DNA from: Ahaetulla prasina
Taxonomy: Eukaryota > Chordata > Lepidosauria > Squamata > Colubridae
DNA length: 64,000 nucleotides
Assembly (NCBI RefSeq): GCF_028640845.1
Contig: NC_080540.1
Span: 152,465,920-152,529,919 of the forward strand
Direction: 5' to 3'
Part shown: in pieces, positions 44,047-54,410 of the stretch
How the letters are laid out: each line of letters starts with the position of its first letter
How positions within the stretch are numbered: the first letter of the stretch is position 1
Made by a program: the position numbers and the translations under genes
The notes under the pieces: model-generated
Seen by the model: only the letters and a program-made list of their open reading frames with translations
The model's database searches: none
Told to the model about the DNA's origin: nothing

Positions 44047-46170
44047 ATTCAGTCCTGATCAGCATAAGACTATTAAAGCTTATCAGAAATAACATCTATT
44101 TTAACATTGATCAAATAAACCAGCAATATATTCCTCCCCTTTTAAAATTATTTATTACTTTTTAATAACAAAAAGAGGAGAGGAAAAGCAAAAAAACCCA
44201 AAGATAATAGTGATGTAGATACATTCCAAAGAGAAGGGAAAAATACAAAAAATTCTTTAACAAAAATGAATTTTGTTCTGTGTTATCAGCTGTTCATTTC
44301 AGAGTTTAGAATCAGAACATCCACACTGATAGCTCTATTCCCCCCAAATATCATGCACCCGAATGGAAGACCCTTCCTGAGGATTTATTCTGACCATCCA
44401 CAAGTCCATGATAATATAGAGATGCAGTAGTTTTTAATGGGCAAGAGGTATAAAGGTGCTCATTAAACTATGAATCTGATTTTGGTATTTTTCTTTTGTA
44501 ATCCATTTTGTGTCTAAATGCTTTGTGAGCAGCAGCTACAAGATCTAATATTTTCAGCCTACTAACTGAAACACCCTGAGGAAAGAACTTGAGGCCCAAA
44601 GACAGAGATGCTTCGGCCAGCAATTCTCAAGAACTAGGTGACAAATCAGTTCCACAAAATGTTAATGTGTATCTGTTCTAATAAAAAAGATGGAATGCAG
44701 TTTATTAATAATTGGTTTTACTCAAAGATTCCCAGGTCTTTGTGAAATACAGATGTATTAATCATGTGTCCAGACTAAAGAACGTATCACCAATCATGAC
44801 TGGTCCTTCATGTGAAGATGGCTATTATTTTCCTTCCACTTTTGAACTAAAAAAACACCTTTCATTATCCCAAGGGGGCCAAAAGGGCAGCTCTACAAAG
44901 AATAATTGAAAAACCATTGAAAAAAATGGGGTAGGGGTGAGCCAACTTGATTTCCTTTGAGAAAAACACAAATTAAGGAAAGGACAGGATTCTCAACTAA
45001 GGGTGTGCAGAATAGACTCTATCTCCATATTTGATTCTTCTGTCTAAGGCAGAAAATCCAATTTACCTAATAGGGCGAGAGATAGATGGATAGATAGCAG
45101 ACCCCGGATTGCAGAAAACTGACAGATTTCTCCCCTCCCTCCCCACTTCTTGTATATGGTTAACCATGTAAAATGTATACAGTTGAAGCTTAAAGGGCTC
45201 AGTAACTTCCACTTATCTAGTAGGTCATTTAATTCTGCAAGTAAGCAGAAGTTCAGATCTTGCTAATAGCCTCTGGTAAATATGCATGTAAAGAGTTTGT
45301 TCCTGATGTTCTGCCTGTCATAAATTAACAGCTCCCCCCACCCCAAGGAGTTGGTATTTCTTTGACAGGAAGTCTTCCCTGTCATTACTTTATTTAGAAC
45401 CCACTTGCCATTAGCAATAACCTTGGAATCAAAGTGTGAAGATCAAGTTACAAAATTCCATACTTCTGCATGACACCTAATTATAATGATATAGAGTAGG
45501 TGGCAGAATTTTGTCTCTGTGCTTCCTCGTCTATGGTGAATGCCAAAGAGCTGCCTCTTACTTGAGCTCCCAAATTTTTAAAAGCCCTGTTCCCAGAGCT
45601 GGTTATTACAAGTTTCAAGAGATTATTACCCCCTCCCTCCCTCACCCCAATATTAGAAAAACCACATCCAAAATTAATGAGGGGGAAAACAGGCCTTGGT
45701 GATTTACTATACAAAATATGAACCTGGAATATGATCAGATATTGCCGAGCTCATAACAGAAGAATGCTGTGCTTGTGCTTAACAATGATGTCTTTGTATT
45801 TAACCGCGAAGCAGGGTGTTTGAGAAAAGCTTACTTCAAAGAAAGAATCATCTTGGAGTGGAAGGAAGAGACGAATTCAATAATTTTAGGAGGGATCTGA
45901 TGTTGCATTGGCAGTTTTGCTTTTGCGGAAAACAAGCACAAGGGAGAAACAAAGAGAGAAGAGAAGAGACACGGAGTTTGAATATATTTCTTTTAAAAAA
46001 GGAAAAAGCTGTTTGATTAAAGATCAGCAGACTTGCATCTTTAAATACAAGTAGTATCATTAGAAAGATGATTCTTGTGAACACTCCAAAGTGGGAAATG
46101 GGGTGTCATGTTTGCATCATTCATTTTCTTTTGCAGAGAACAAAGTCTTTCCTCTCGTTGTCCCTTTTTT
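44047..46170. other. Unrecognised non-coding sequence
   Basis: About 2.1 kb without recognised repeats apart from short A-rich and GATA runs (45079-45098). Confidence 0.5.
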
Positions 46171-46178
46171 GTCTAGGA

Positions 46179-46696
46179 CAGTGGTAGTCAACCTGGTCCC
46201 TACCGCCCACTAGTGGGCGTTCCATCTTTCATGGTGGGCGGTAGGGGTTCTGTCCGATACTGAAGCACTTTCTTTTTTTTTTATTTAATTGACTTTTTAA
46301 AAAATTTTCATAGCATTATTTAAAAACATTTTTATTAGGTTTTCATAAAATTCCCCGTGACAATTTACATTTCTGAGAATATACTATTTGTATCACCCGC
46401 GCATAAGCTTAGTTCACGTTATGTAAGTGAAACTAAATGGTGCTATAGTGTGACCGCAAACAAAAGAGCCTCGTTCCAGAATAGCTCACGCATCTCCCCC
46501 CCACACCACCCAGCCGTAACAGACGAGCAGAGCTGGTAGCTGGTGCCTCCCCCAAACCCAATCCACCATGCATGAGAGGCATGCGCAGACGACAATACAT
46601 GGTGCATTACTTTGGAACTGGTGGGCGGTTAGAAAATTTTACTACTAACAGAGATACAAAAGTGGGCAGTAGGTATAAAAAGGTTGACTACCCCTG
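46179..46696. mobile_element. Non-autonomous hAT element ('CAGTGGTAGTCAACC' family), 518 bp
   Basis: Ends CAGTGGTAGTCAACCTGG / AAAAGGTTGACTACCCCTG with perfect 8-bp target duplication GTCTAGGA (46171-46178, 46697-46704). Subterminal GTGGGCGGTAGG / AGTGGGCAGTAGG copies near both ends; AT-rich middle without transposase. The termini resemble the hAT families reported as horizontally transferred among tetrapods (SPIN/OposCharlie type), but that placement is from memory. Confidence 0.93.
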
Positions 46697-46756
46697 GTCT
46701 AGGAGATCCACTGAAGCAAAAATCTTCCCTTGTTGTTTTAATGTCACAAGCTCATT

Positions 46757-47088
46757 CTATGAGATCTGGTGTAATGTAGTGGTTACAGTGCTCTTCTAAG
46801 AGCTATGAAAACTCACTGAATGACTTTGAACCAGTTACCAGGAGTGTCAAACTGCCAGCCTACGGGCCAGATGCATCACATGCAGGCCACACCCACCCTG
46901 GCTCCACAAAGGCAAAAACTGTCACGATACATCATGATACATCACGTGACGCGATCGAGTTTGACACCCGTGAGTTAGTCCCTCACTCAGCCCAGCTTAC
47001 ACCACAGGGCTCTTGTGGAGAAATAAATGGCAGAAGAGCTTTGTGGGCTACCTTGAGTTTCTGTGGAAAGGTGGGATATAACTCTTAA
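46757..47088 (+). mobile_element. tRNA-derived SINE with LINE-type tail, split by hAT MITE
   Basis: GATCTGGTGTAATGTAGTGG supplies the A box; ATGACTTTGAACCAGTTAC, then, after the MITE at 46839-46972, CCTCACTCAGCCCAGC, CCACAGGGCTCTTGTGGAG and GGCTACCTTGAGTTTCTGTGG...GGGATATAA. Same family as 37005-37255. Confidence 0.75.
46839..46972. mobile_element. hAT-type MITE ('CAGGGGTGTCAAACTC' family)
   Basis: Ends CAGGAGTGTCAAACTG / CGAGTTTGACACCCGTG; relative of 6159-6286. Flanks share AGTTA, compatible with a worn target duplication. Confidence 0.82.
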
Positions 47089-47089
47089 C

Positions 47090-47275
47090 CAGTGATGGGA
47101 TTCTGCCCATTCTACCGGTTCTACCTGGTAGCTACAGCTACTGGACGCTCCGTCCACCTGCCCAGACATCATCACATCCATTTTTTATGCTCTGCACATG
47201 TGCAGAAGGTCCTGCACATGGGCGAAGATGGCGCCCGCGGAGGTGTTTGCTCACATTTGCGAAACAATAACAGGA
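47090..47275. mobile_element. hAT-like MITE ('CAGTGATGGGATTC' family), right end worn
   Basis: Starts CAGTGATGGGATTCTGCCC, CTACCGGTTCTACC; contains the GACATCATCACATCC and GCACATGTGCAGAAGGTCC phrases shared with 38079-38261 and 40138-40339. The right terminal repeat is not found. Confidence 0.6.
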
Positions 47276-48889
47276 CCAGAAAACTATAGCAGAAACTATC
47301 AGGCTTTGGAGAATCTGTAAATCTAGTCATCCAGGAAATCACATTTTGTAAAAGATGTTAAAGCACCAATAAAGCCTTCCACAAGTGATCCATACCTGCC
47401 AAACTTTGTAGGGAAGCTACGTTTTGGTCTTCTGGATCCGGCTGCCTTCTTACCTGTCTTTGAGATCTGAAATTGTTGCCATAGGGCTGTTGTTTGACTC
47501 ATTTGGAACGGGTTCCTACCCAATAGAGTCCTCACAAGACTATTAACATTACTTAGAAACATCAGGCCATCAATACTTAGTTTCATTCCTGGAACCAGAA
47601 TTGCTTGCCAATATTTATCTATTTATTTATGTGATTAATTGATTGATTGATTTCTGTAGCTACCCATCTTAACAAGTGACTTAAGAAGCATACATAATAA
47701 GACATTAAAAACAATTTAAAACAATGAAAGCATACCCATAAGAGATCCAAGTCTAGCCCCCTGTGAATTCCATTGAACCCTATCTTGTGCCAATTTGGCT
47801 TAGACTGTTAGTTGGTCAGATTCTTGTGTATAGGTAGCAAGAATAAACTCTACTGCACAAGTTTTCAAACTCAATTTCATTGAGGGCCACATCAGGGCTG
47901 TGGTTGACCTTGGGGAGGCCGGGGGAGCCTTGTGTTTGACACCCCTGCTCTAATGTTTTGAATTCAGCTTCTATTCCTGGTTATTTGCATTTGACAGGAA
48001 GGTCACTCAAGAAACTACATGCCCAATCTCACATTCAGTTGGATTAACCTCCCTGCCAACTGCATCCTTGAGACTCTTTCAGGGAGTCCATGAATCCAAA
48101 TTAATATGTTTAAATTTCTGAGTTTTGATTTCTAATACAATAAATATTGATGGATATAATCCAGAAAAAACAAAGCTCTTTGTGGTCCTCAGTCATTTTT
48201 AAGAATGTAAATAGGTCCTGCGAATAAATGTTTGAGAAGTACTACTCTAAAAATACATAGAAATTGCAGGAAGATACTTAATGATGTAAGATTTAGACAT
48301 CAATACTTGGTGAAAGATGGATGAAAGATGGAAGAGTAATTTAATCTCTGTCTTTAATCAGAAAGCTATTGTAGATTGCTAGGATCTTGACAAAATGAAT
48401 GAATTATGGAGAACAAAGTACTCAAAGGATATGCTAGTTCAAAAGAATCAAAGCCAGCAAACAGGAGGCCAAATAGCTTTGTACACAAACAACATCTAAC
48501 CTGAATATGGACATCCTGCTGAAAGTTTCTGGATGAGATTAAAAGGAGTAGAATAAAAATTTTAAAAGTCAATGCCCTTTTGGAAGTTTGGATCTGTACA
48601 GTCAGAGTAGACAAATCCTTTTCTATGTCATCTCTCCGTGGTTTCTAGAAAACAGGATACAATGGCAAGAGGAAACCAGTATGCGCTGGGAAACTAACTC
48701 AACCAGAAATGGAAGATCCAATATATTTTTAGTCTTTGTTGCTTATAATTTCCATCTGCTCTTCCCAACCACAGACCACCTCATATTCAAATAGCAGGGA
48801 AACCAAGCCATCCTCACTTGCAGGTCACATTTACAGCTGACCACCCCTGGTCATTCGTCCTGGTCTCCTTCAGAATGTGCTCTACTTGG
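47276..48889. other. Mostly unrecognised, two short repeat scraps
   Basis: 47611-47690 is a reversed LINE tail (ATTGATTGATTTCTGTAGCTACC). 47850-47950 is a worn hAT fragment ending GTGTTTGACACCCCTG. The rest is unrecognised. Confidence 0.5.
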
Positions 48890-49165
48890 GGCTGCTCTTG
48901 AAGAACATCTGGAAACTACAATTGGTGCAAAATGCAGCAGCATAGGCAGTTGTGGGCATTACTCATTCAGCTCATGTTACCCCTTTGCACTGATTGCCAG
49001 TTTGCTTCTGGGCTCAGTTCAAGGTGCTAAGGACTTATGAAAGCCTATATGACAGGAGGTTGAGTTATTTAAGGGACCTCCTTTCGCCAATCACTCATCC
49101 CATTAGGCCCAGCAGAAGAAACACATTAAGGGTCCTATCCGTTAAGTAATGTTATTTGATGGGAC
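48890..49165 (+). mobile_element. L2/CR1-clade LINE fragment (left part)
   Basis: Decayed ORF2 C-terminal coding: KLQLVQNAAA, HVTPLH-LPV, AQFKVLRTYESLYD, LSYLRDLLSP. Cut at 49165 by the hAT element; a short right part resumes at 54352-54410. Confidence 0.7.
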
Positions 49166-49299
49166 CAGGGGTGAAATGCTCCCAGTTAGGACTGGATTAT
49201 TTGATCCAGTAGCGATAGCGGCAGGTGGTTCATAGGACTGGTAGCAAAAATCCCTCCCCCCCCCGCAGCTAAGCCGCATGATCATCAAGGTTGTTGTTG

Positions 49300-49700
49300 T
49301 TTTTTACTTTTAAAAGCATTTTTTCTTCGACCAAAAAAATGCTTTTAAAAATTTAAAAAAAAGCCTCTGATGATAGCGTGGCTCAGCTGGGATTGTCAGA
49401 ACCCTTTAAAAGCATTTTTTCTACAACCTCTTCAGCCAAAGAGTTTGTAAAAAAAAGCTTTTAAAAGGCTCCTCTGGTGATCCCAGCTGAGTTGCCTAAT
49501 CATCAGAACCCTTTAAAAGCAATTTTCTACAAGCTCTTCGGCCGAAGAGGTTGTAAAAAAAATGCTATTAAAAGGTTCTGGTGATCAGGCAACTCAGCTG
49601 GGATCATCAGAACCCTTTAAAAGCTTTTTTTCCTCAGGCGATCCCAGCTGAGTTGCCTGATTATCACAGGCTTTTAAAAACATTTTAAAAGTAAAAAAAA
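49300..49700. repeat. Tandem palindromic subrepeats inside the hAT element
   Basis: About four alternating units built on CTTTTAAAAGC, TTTTCTACAACCTCTTCGGC, its inverse, and GATCCCAGCTGAGTTGCC with its inverse; TCTTCGGCCGAAGA at 49536-49549 is a perfect palindrome. MITEs at 9.6 and 10.2 kb hold a single unit. Confidence 0.85.
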
Positions 49701-49765
49701 AAGTTGGCAATGCCCACCCAATCACATTAGCCCCCTCCTCCAAGTCACGCCCACAGAATCGGTAG

Positions 49766-49954
49766 TGTTATGTTCGGGAAGTAACGAGGCTGGAGACCAG
49801 GGTAGTGACAACAGCTCTTTAATATAGGGTGAACCCAGCAACAGGCTGGGAAAAAACCTCTCCTTTTATACAGTTCTCTTGGAGGCTTCGTCCAATCAGC
49901 AACGTGCTGATTTCCCGCTCAAATATTTAAAGGTACAAACATAAATACATAACA
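49766..49954 (-). repeat. Gypsy 3' LTR
   Basis: TGTTATGTTCGGG...ATACATAACA with inverted termini TGTTATGT/ACATAACA. Contains CCAATCAGCAACGTGC and an AT-rich TATA-like TTTTATACAG/TATTTAAAGG region. Confidence 0.97.
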
Positions 49955-49967
49955 CTCCTCCCCTCCC
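49955..49967 (-). promoter_or_regulatory. Gypsy polypurine tract
   Basis: GGGAGGGGAGGAG on the minus strand directly before the 3' LTR, the usual plus-strand primer position. Confidence 0.9.
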
Positions 49968-50059
49968 AGAAAACACTAGTTCCTATTTACATATCTGTTT
50001 ACATGTTATTTTTCGACGTAGTCACGCAAATAACCTGGGCGTCTCCTAGTTCGTTCTGA

Positions 50060-51400
50060 CCTGCGCGGTTCAGTTCTGGGTGGAGTTTTGAGCTGGTCGG
50101 AGGGCTGTTTTCTCCTCCCAGCTCTGTCTCTGGGCCAACGGGCTCTGGATTATTAGCCGACTCTTTTCTTGGCCATCCGGCCTTGGATTACTTTTAAAAG
50201 CTTGCCCTGTTGTTCTCCTCGGGACCTGATGGCGTCGCTGGAACTCTGGGACCTCAGCTAAGTCTTGCGCCTCCCGGGTCATTGTCAGCTGTGGATTCAA
50301 ATTGGTATTGGTCATGATTTGTTTCGTTTGGTTCGGTTTGGTCAGTTATTCGTTTCCTTAACTGATCTATGTGGCGCCGCCACACTCGGTTGTCTGGTAG
50401 CTCTACCACATACGATTTTGGGCGGTTATCTTTATTACTTGTCCTGCGACCAACTAGGGCCGTCCCCATAGTTTCGGGCCCACACCTGGTCACCTATGCT
50501 CAATTCCCTTGTTTTTCTAGTTTCCCCTTGTAACCCTCTGGTGTGTAATGGGGTTCAAGCGTCAAGTGGGCACGAGTTTCGTCCCATTAGTAATTCGGCT
50601 GGGCTTTTCCCGGTGGCCGTGCTTGGGGTTCTGTGCTGGGCGGCTGGGAAAAGTCTATTTTGTTTGCCAGTCACCTGGCTTGAGCCTGGACAATGCCTCC
50701 TTAGCGCTCGGACGGAGCGCTCTGCAAAACCATTCGGCGCAGGGTGGAAAGGTGCAGAGAGGGCATGTCGGATGCCTTCCTCTGCCAGGTATTCTTCAAA
50801 CTGGGCTGCCGTGGTGGGGCCCATTGTCGGACACCAGAGTGTCCGGCAACCCGTGAGTTGCGAATAGGTGGCGCAGGGTTGCGATTACTGCTTGACCGTG
50901 GTGGATTTCATGATTATGATCTCCAACCATTTGGAAAATGCATCCACAACCACTAGGAATGTTTGGCGTGGAAAGGGCCAGCAAAATCAATGTGGATTCT
51001 TGACCAGGCCCTTGGGGCTTTTCCCATTCTCTGACTGGGGCCGTTGGGGTAGAGGTCTGGACTCTTGGCAAGCTTGGCATTTCCCTACCCTCTCAGCAAT
51101 CTCTGCGTCCATGAGTGGCCACCATACATAGCTTCTAGCTAACCCTTCATCCTTACGATCCCTGGGTGACCTCGTGGAGGAGGTCCAATACCTTTCCCTT
51201 AACTTTCAGGAATTATTACACGATCACCCCATAACAGGCACCCCTTGAGCCGAGAGCTCATCTCGCTTTTTAACAAATTCTTTGAACTGCTGGCGCAGCG
51301 GGCCACCCTCTCTGTACCCAACCGAGTACAGTCCTTAACACAATGTCCCGGTATGATGCCCGAGCCACTTCCTTTGATGTGACTGGGCCAGAGTCCAACG
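50060..51400 (-). pseudogene. Gypsy pol: integrase relic
   Basis: On the minus strand: a zinc-binding region with a CQxC-type pair near 51065-51080 and WWPLMDAE-like sequence just upstream (about 51095-51125); catalytic core with VIATLRHLFATHGLP and the second Asp in VSDNGP (near 50830); the Glu block NGFAERSVRAL (about 50705-50740); a C-terminal domain with LVGRRTSNKD, SYVVELPDNRVWRRHIDQL (50493-50350). The parts fall in several frames (51080-50796, 50824-50555, 50493-50254, 50315-50070), so the enzyme cannot be made as read. Confidence 0.88.
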
Positions 51401-51559
51401 AGTCAATAAGTAGGATGGGTGTCCCCGGAGTGGGGTCTTCGGTCGCCCTGGTAGTGGGCATCGGCTTAACGCGCCTGCATGCCCCACTTCTTTCCTGGTC
51501 GATGCTGCAGCTTGTACGAGTAAGCGGCTAAGAAATATAGTCCATCGGGTCAAGCGTGG

Positions 51560-51959
51560 CGAAAGTGCCACAGGCGTTGGCGGTCGCCAGCCAGTATCCC
51601 TAGTAGCGGTCTGTGGTCAGTCACGATTTCAAAATTCCCCAAAGACATACTGTGGAATTTTTGACCCCTGATACAATGGCTAGTGCTTCTTTGTCTAATT
51701 GGCTGTAGTTCCTCTCTGGGGAGGACATCGTTCTAGAGTAGAACGCTATAGGGGCTTCTGTGCCGCTTTGAAGTCTATGGCTGAGTACAGCCCCACCCCA
51801 TAAGGAGGCATCGCAAACCAGCACTAGGGGTAATGAGTCGTGATATTGGATGAGCAGGCTATCACTTGAGAGCAGGTTCTTTACTGCTTCAAAAGCCCTA
51901 TTTTCTGACTTTCCCCAAGACCAAACAGTATTTTTCCTAAGAGCCTATGCAGCGGTTCA
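51560..51959 (-). pseudogene. Gypsy pol: RNase H relic
   Basis: 51824-51621 encodes LVCDASLWGGAVLSHRLQSG, then TEAPIAFYSRTMSSPERNYS and QLDKEALAIVSGVK, holding the first catalytic Asp (CDAS). The next part, ALSPRLTRWTIF, is in another frame (51571 onwards). Frame breaks near 51640 and 51600. Confidence 0.9.
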
Positions 51960-52643
51960 TAGAACGGTTGCTTTGTTCTTTAAAAGACCGCGAAAATTAA
52001 CCAATCCCAGGAATGCCTGCAGCTCTGCTTTGTTTTTGGGCGCTGGAGCCTTCCTAATTGCCTTAACCTTGCTCTCAGTAGGGTGAATTCTTCTTGTCTA
52101 TCCGTAGCCCAAGAAATCGACGATTCGACCCCTATCTGACATTTGTTTGTCTTGACTTTTAATCCGCTGTCCGGAAAATGCTCAAGACCTTTCTTAACCG
52201 CTCCCCCAGTTCCTCCATGTTTTCCCCTGAAATTAGGACATCATCAAGTAGGAACTACCCTGGGAGCCCTGCAGTAGTCGTTCCATCAGGTTTTGAACAG
52301 CCCTGGTGCCACACTGACCCCAAATTGCAATCGGGTGCACTTGAAGGCCCCCCTATGCGTCACAATCGTTTGTGCTTCGGCTGTGCGGGCGTCTACTGGC
52401 AGTTGTTGGTAGGCTTGGGCCAAGTCTAACTTTGCAAAGACTTGCCCTTGCCCCAAAGAGTGCAATAAGTGTTGCACCACGGGAACTGGGTAAGCGCTTT
52501 TCTGTAAGGCTTTGTTAAGCGTCGCCTTGTAGTCAGCGCAAATTCTAATTGACCCGTCCGTTTGATGGGGTGACGATTGGCGTCTCCCACTGCGTGATCG
52601 ACTGGCACCAAAATCCCTGATTATGAGCTTGTCCAGCTCCTTA
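51960..52643 (-). pseudogene. Gypsy pol: reverse transcriptase relic
   Basis: Pieces in different frames: VPVDHAVGDANRHPIK (52611 onwards), FAKLDLAQAYQQLPVD to VSVAPGLF (52480-52286) and the FLGY region near 52110. The catalytic Asp-pair codons lie at 52240-52246 on the minus strand, out of frame with both neighbours. Frame changes near 52590, 52555, 52300 and 52250. Some fall at the same positions as in the fragment at 1-1602, notably around the TAG before the Asp pair. Confidence 0.9.
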
Positions 52644-53249
52644 TCAATTTTTGGTTTTAGGGCAAAGGACTCTCCTCGCCTTAAGCCTAATGGGGGCTAC
52701 CTGGGGGTCTAAGTTGAAGGAAATAGGGGTCCCCTTGTACTTGCCCAGGCAGTCCTTGAAGACATCTTCGAACTCGTTAAAGAGAATGTCTTTCAGGTTA
52801 CAGTCACTTTGGTAGATGCCAGTCACTCCCATGCCCAGGGCACGAAACCAGTCTAGCCCTAACAGGCTGGGCAGAGTTCCTTCGACGATCGTGATGGGCA
52901 GGGTCTTTTTGTGAGGGCCGTACTCGACTCGGACGGAGGTGGTCCCTCGAACAGGGATGCGATTCCCCTGGTAGTCGTGGACTCGTAGTCGTTGTGCTTG
53001 CAGGTGGCGCTTTGCGACGGACGGCAGTGACTTCGCCAACGTGTCCCAGGACATGATGGTGATCGCTGATCCCGTGTCTACTTCAAGCCTGCACCGTACT
53101 CCCTCTATCTTGGGCTTTGTGAAAATCTTCTTTTCCACTTTGGTTGAGGCGTGGCCTATAATGACAGTCGTTTGGTTAGACTTCGCGCCTTTCTTGTTTG
53201 AACCAATCGCGGGCCGCCTTTCCGGTTCCGCGTTTTGATTGGCCGATTT
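52644..53249 (-). pseudogene. Gypsy pol: protease and RT linker
   Basis: Retropepsin-type protease in the long open frame 53771-52644: VDTGSAITIM holds the catalytic DTG (codons near 53078-53070), followed by LLGLDWFRALGMGV as the second conserved block, then the RT N-terminal linker ending PKTKN. The frame ends at an A5 run (52647-52651) where the other copy has A4. Gag and protease share one frame here. Confidence 0.92.
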
Positions 53250-54035
53250 GAATTTTCGGCGGGAAGGTTGGGCCGCTCTGCAGACCTGAGCTAAGTGTCC
53301 TTTCTTCCCACACCGCCGGCATGTTGCGTCTTTAAACCTGCAGCGTTGGCGCTGATGCTGCCCTCCGCAGCTTCCGCACTCGTCACGGTCCTCAGTGTCG
53401 CGTTTCTCGGTCCGGCAGACCCCTTCCTCATCCTCGCCCTCACCTTCGGATTCGGACTGAATCTCCTCCTGGTGTACTGGCGTTGGCTTTGCGCTCGCCT
53501 TGGATTGAAGAGGCTTTTGCAGGGTCTCTGCTGCTTTAGTAGACATTTCGTGTGCTCTGGCTTCGTCCAGAGCGGTGGCTAGTGTCAGGTTGCTCTTGGC
53601 TGTGATGCAGTCGCCGTGGCGGATGTCCTTGACCCCTCGGATGAGTTGCTCGAGTAGCACTTCGTCTAGGTCTCGGTATCCGCAGTCCTTGGGCGCTCTT
53701 CTTAAAGCGGCCATGTAGTCACCGATGGACTCGCCTCCATCTGTCTCGTTCTCCAATTCAAACCGCTGCACGTATTTGGACGGCGCGCGGTGCGAAATGG
53801 TTCTTCAGTAAAGTCTGCAGAGTCGCCACGATACCGATTGTATCGGCGTTGGCTCTGCCAGGAACTTCGCAATCTCGATTACCTCCGGCCCGCAATGGCT
53901 TAGGAAGTAAGCCCGTTTGCGGTTATCAGGGATCCCCTGTAGTTCGTTGGCTTCTAGAAAGCTTTCGAAACGGGTCATATATGTTCCCCATTTCTCCTTG
54001 CCCGGGTTGTACGGTGCGGGTGGCGTGTTTGCCAT
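53250..54035 (-). pseudogene. Gypsy gag with CCHC zinc knuckles
   Basis: Starts at an ATG 80 bp inside the primer-binding site (MANTPPAPYNPGKEKWGTYM). The capsid-like part breaks at about 53805-53775 and resumes in the frame from 53771 (IGDYMAALRRAPKDCGYRDL). A Glu-rich acidic linker is followed by CGSCGGQHQRQRC (CX2CX3HX4C) and CRRCGKKGHLAQVC (CX2CX4HX4C, codons 53321-53280), the nucleic-acid-binding knuckles. No matrix/myristoylation signal, as usual for Ty3/Gypsy. Confidence 0.92.
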
Positions 54036-54115
54036 TTCTGTGTTTCTGCCCTGAGTTTGCTGGGTTCGGAACTATCGTGCTTCAGCTCGGTTCTGGTTCT
54101 CCTTAGCCTCGAGAT

Positions 54116-54131
54116 CCCACCCTCGTCGCCA
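54116..54131 (-). promoter_or_regulatory. Gypsy primer-binding site, tRNA-Ser(GCT)-like
   Basis: TGGCGACGAGGGTGGG, one base inside the 5' LTR, complementary to the 3' end of vertebrate tRNA-Ser(GCT) plus CCA with one mismatch (tRNA sequence from memory). Confidence 0.75.
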
Positions 54132-54132
54132 A

Positions 54133-54321
54133 TGTTATGTTCGGGAAGTAACGAGGCTGGAGACCAGGGTAGTGACAACAGCTCTTTAATATAGGGTGAA
54201 CCCAGCAACAGGCTGGGAAAAATCCTCTCCTTTTATACAGTTCTCTTGGAGGCTTCGTCCAATCAGCAACGTGCTGATTTCCCGCTCAAATATTTAAAGG
54301 TACAAACATAAATACATAACA
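54133..54321 (-). repeat. Gypsy 5' LTR
   Basis: Same 189 bp as the 3' LTR with one substitution and no length difference. Confidence 0.97.
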
Positions 54322-54351
54322 GGTAGTAACAAATTTTACATTTCACCCCTG

Positions 54352-54410
54352 GATGGGACCTAGGATGACAGCTTTTACAGCTGTGACAGCTGTCCTTTGA
54401 AAGATGTCTA
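54352..54410 (+). mobile_element. L2/CR1-clade LINE fragment (right part)
   Basis: Begins with the second GATGGGAC of the hAT target duplication; continues the LINE interrupted at 49165 for about 60 bp before the PLE. Confidence 0.5.

Larger units (their letters stand above)
49766..54321 (-). mobile_element. Complete Ty3/Gypsy retrotransposon, 4.56 kb
   Basis: Two 189-bp LTRs (49766-49954; 54133-54321) differing at one base (A/T at 49857 vs 54224, approximately), perfect 5-bp duplication GGTAG (49761-49765, 54322-54326), primer-binding site, polypurine tract and, in order on the minus strand, gag with CCHC knuckles, protease, RT, RNase H and integrase. No envelope frame. By LTR identity this is one of the youngest insertions in the window, yet gag-pol has many frame breaks, so it cannot encode working proteins as read. 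Inserted inside a hAT element. Confidence 0.97.
49166..54351. mobile_element. Non-autonomous hAT element ('CAGGGGTGAAAT' family) containing a Gypsy element
   Basis: Ends CAGGGGTGAAATGCTCCC / GTTACTACCTG-type right end finishing TTTCACCCCTG; perfect 8-bp target duplication GATGGGAC (49158-49165, 54352-54359). Without the Gypsy insertion (49766-54326) the element is about 625 bp. The short arm right of the Gypsy element (54327-54351) is the left terminus of the MITEs at 9576 and 10233, reversed. No transposase. Confidence 0.93.

Noticed and set aside
49766..54321. Endogenous retrovirus with envelope
   Set aside because: Integrase is followed by a short C-terminal region and the polypurine tract; no envelope-length frame, and the RT and gag types are Ty3/Gypsy.
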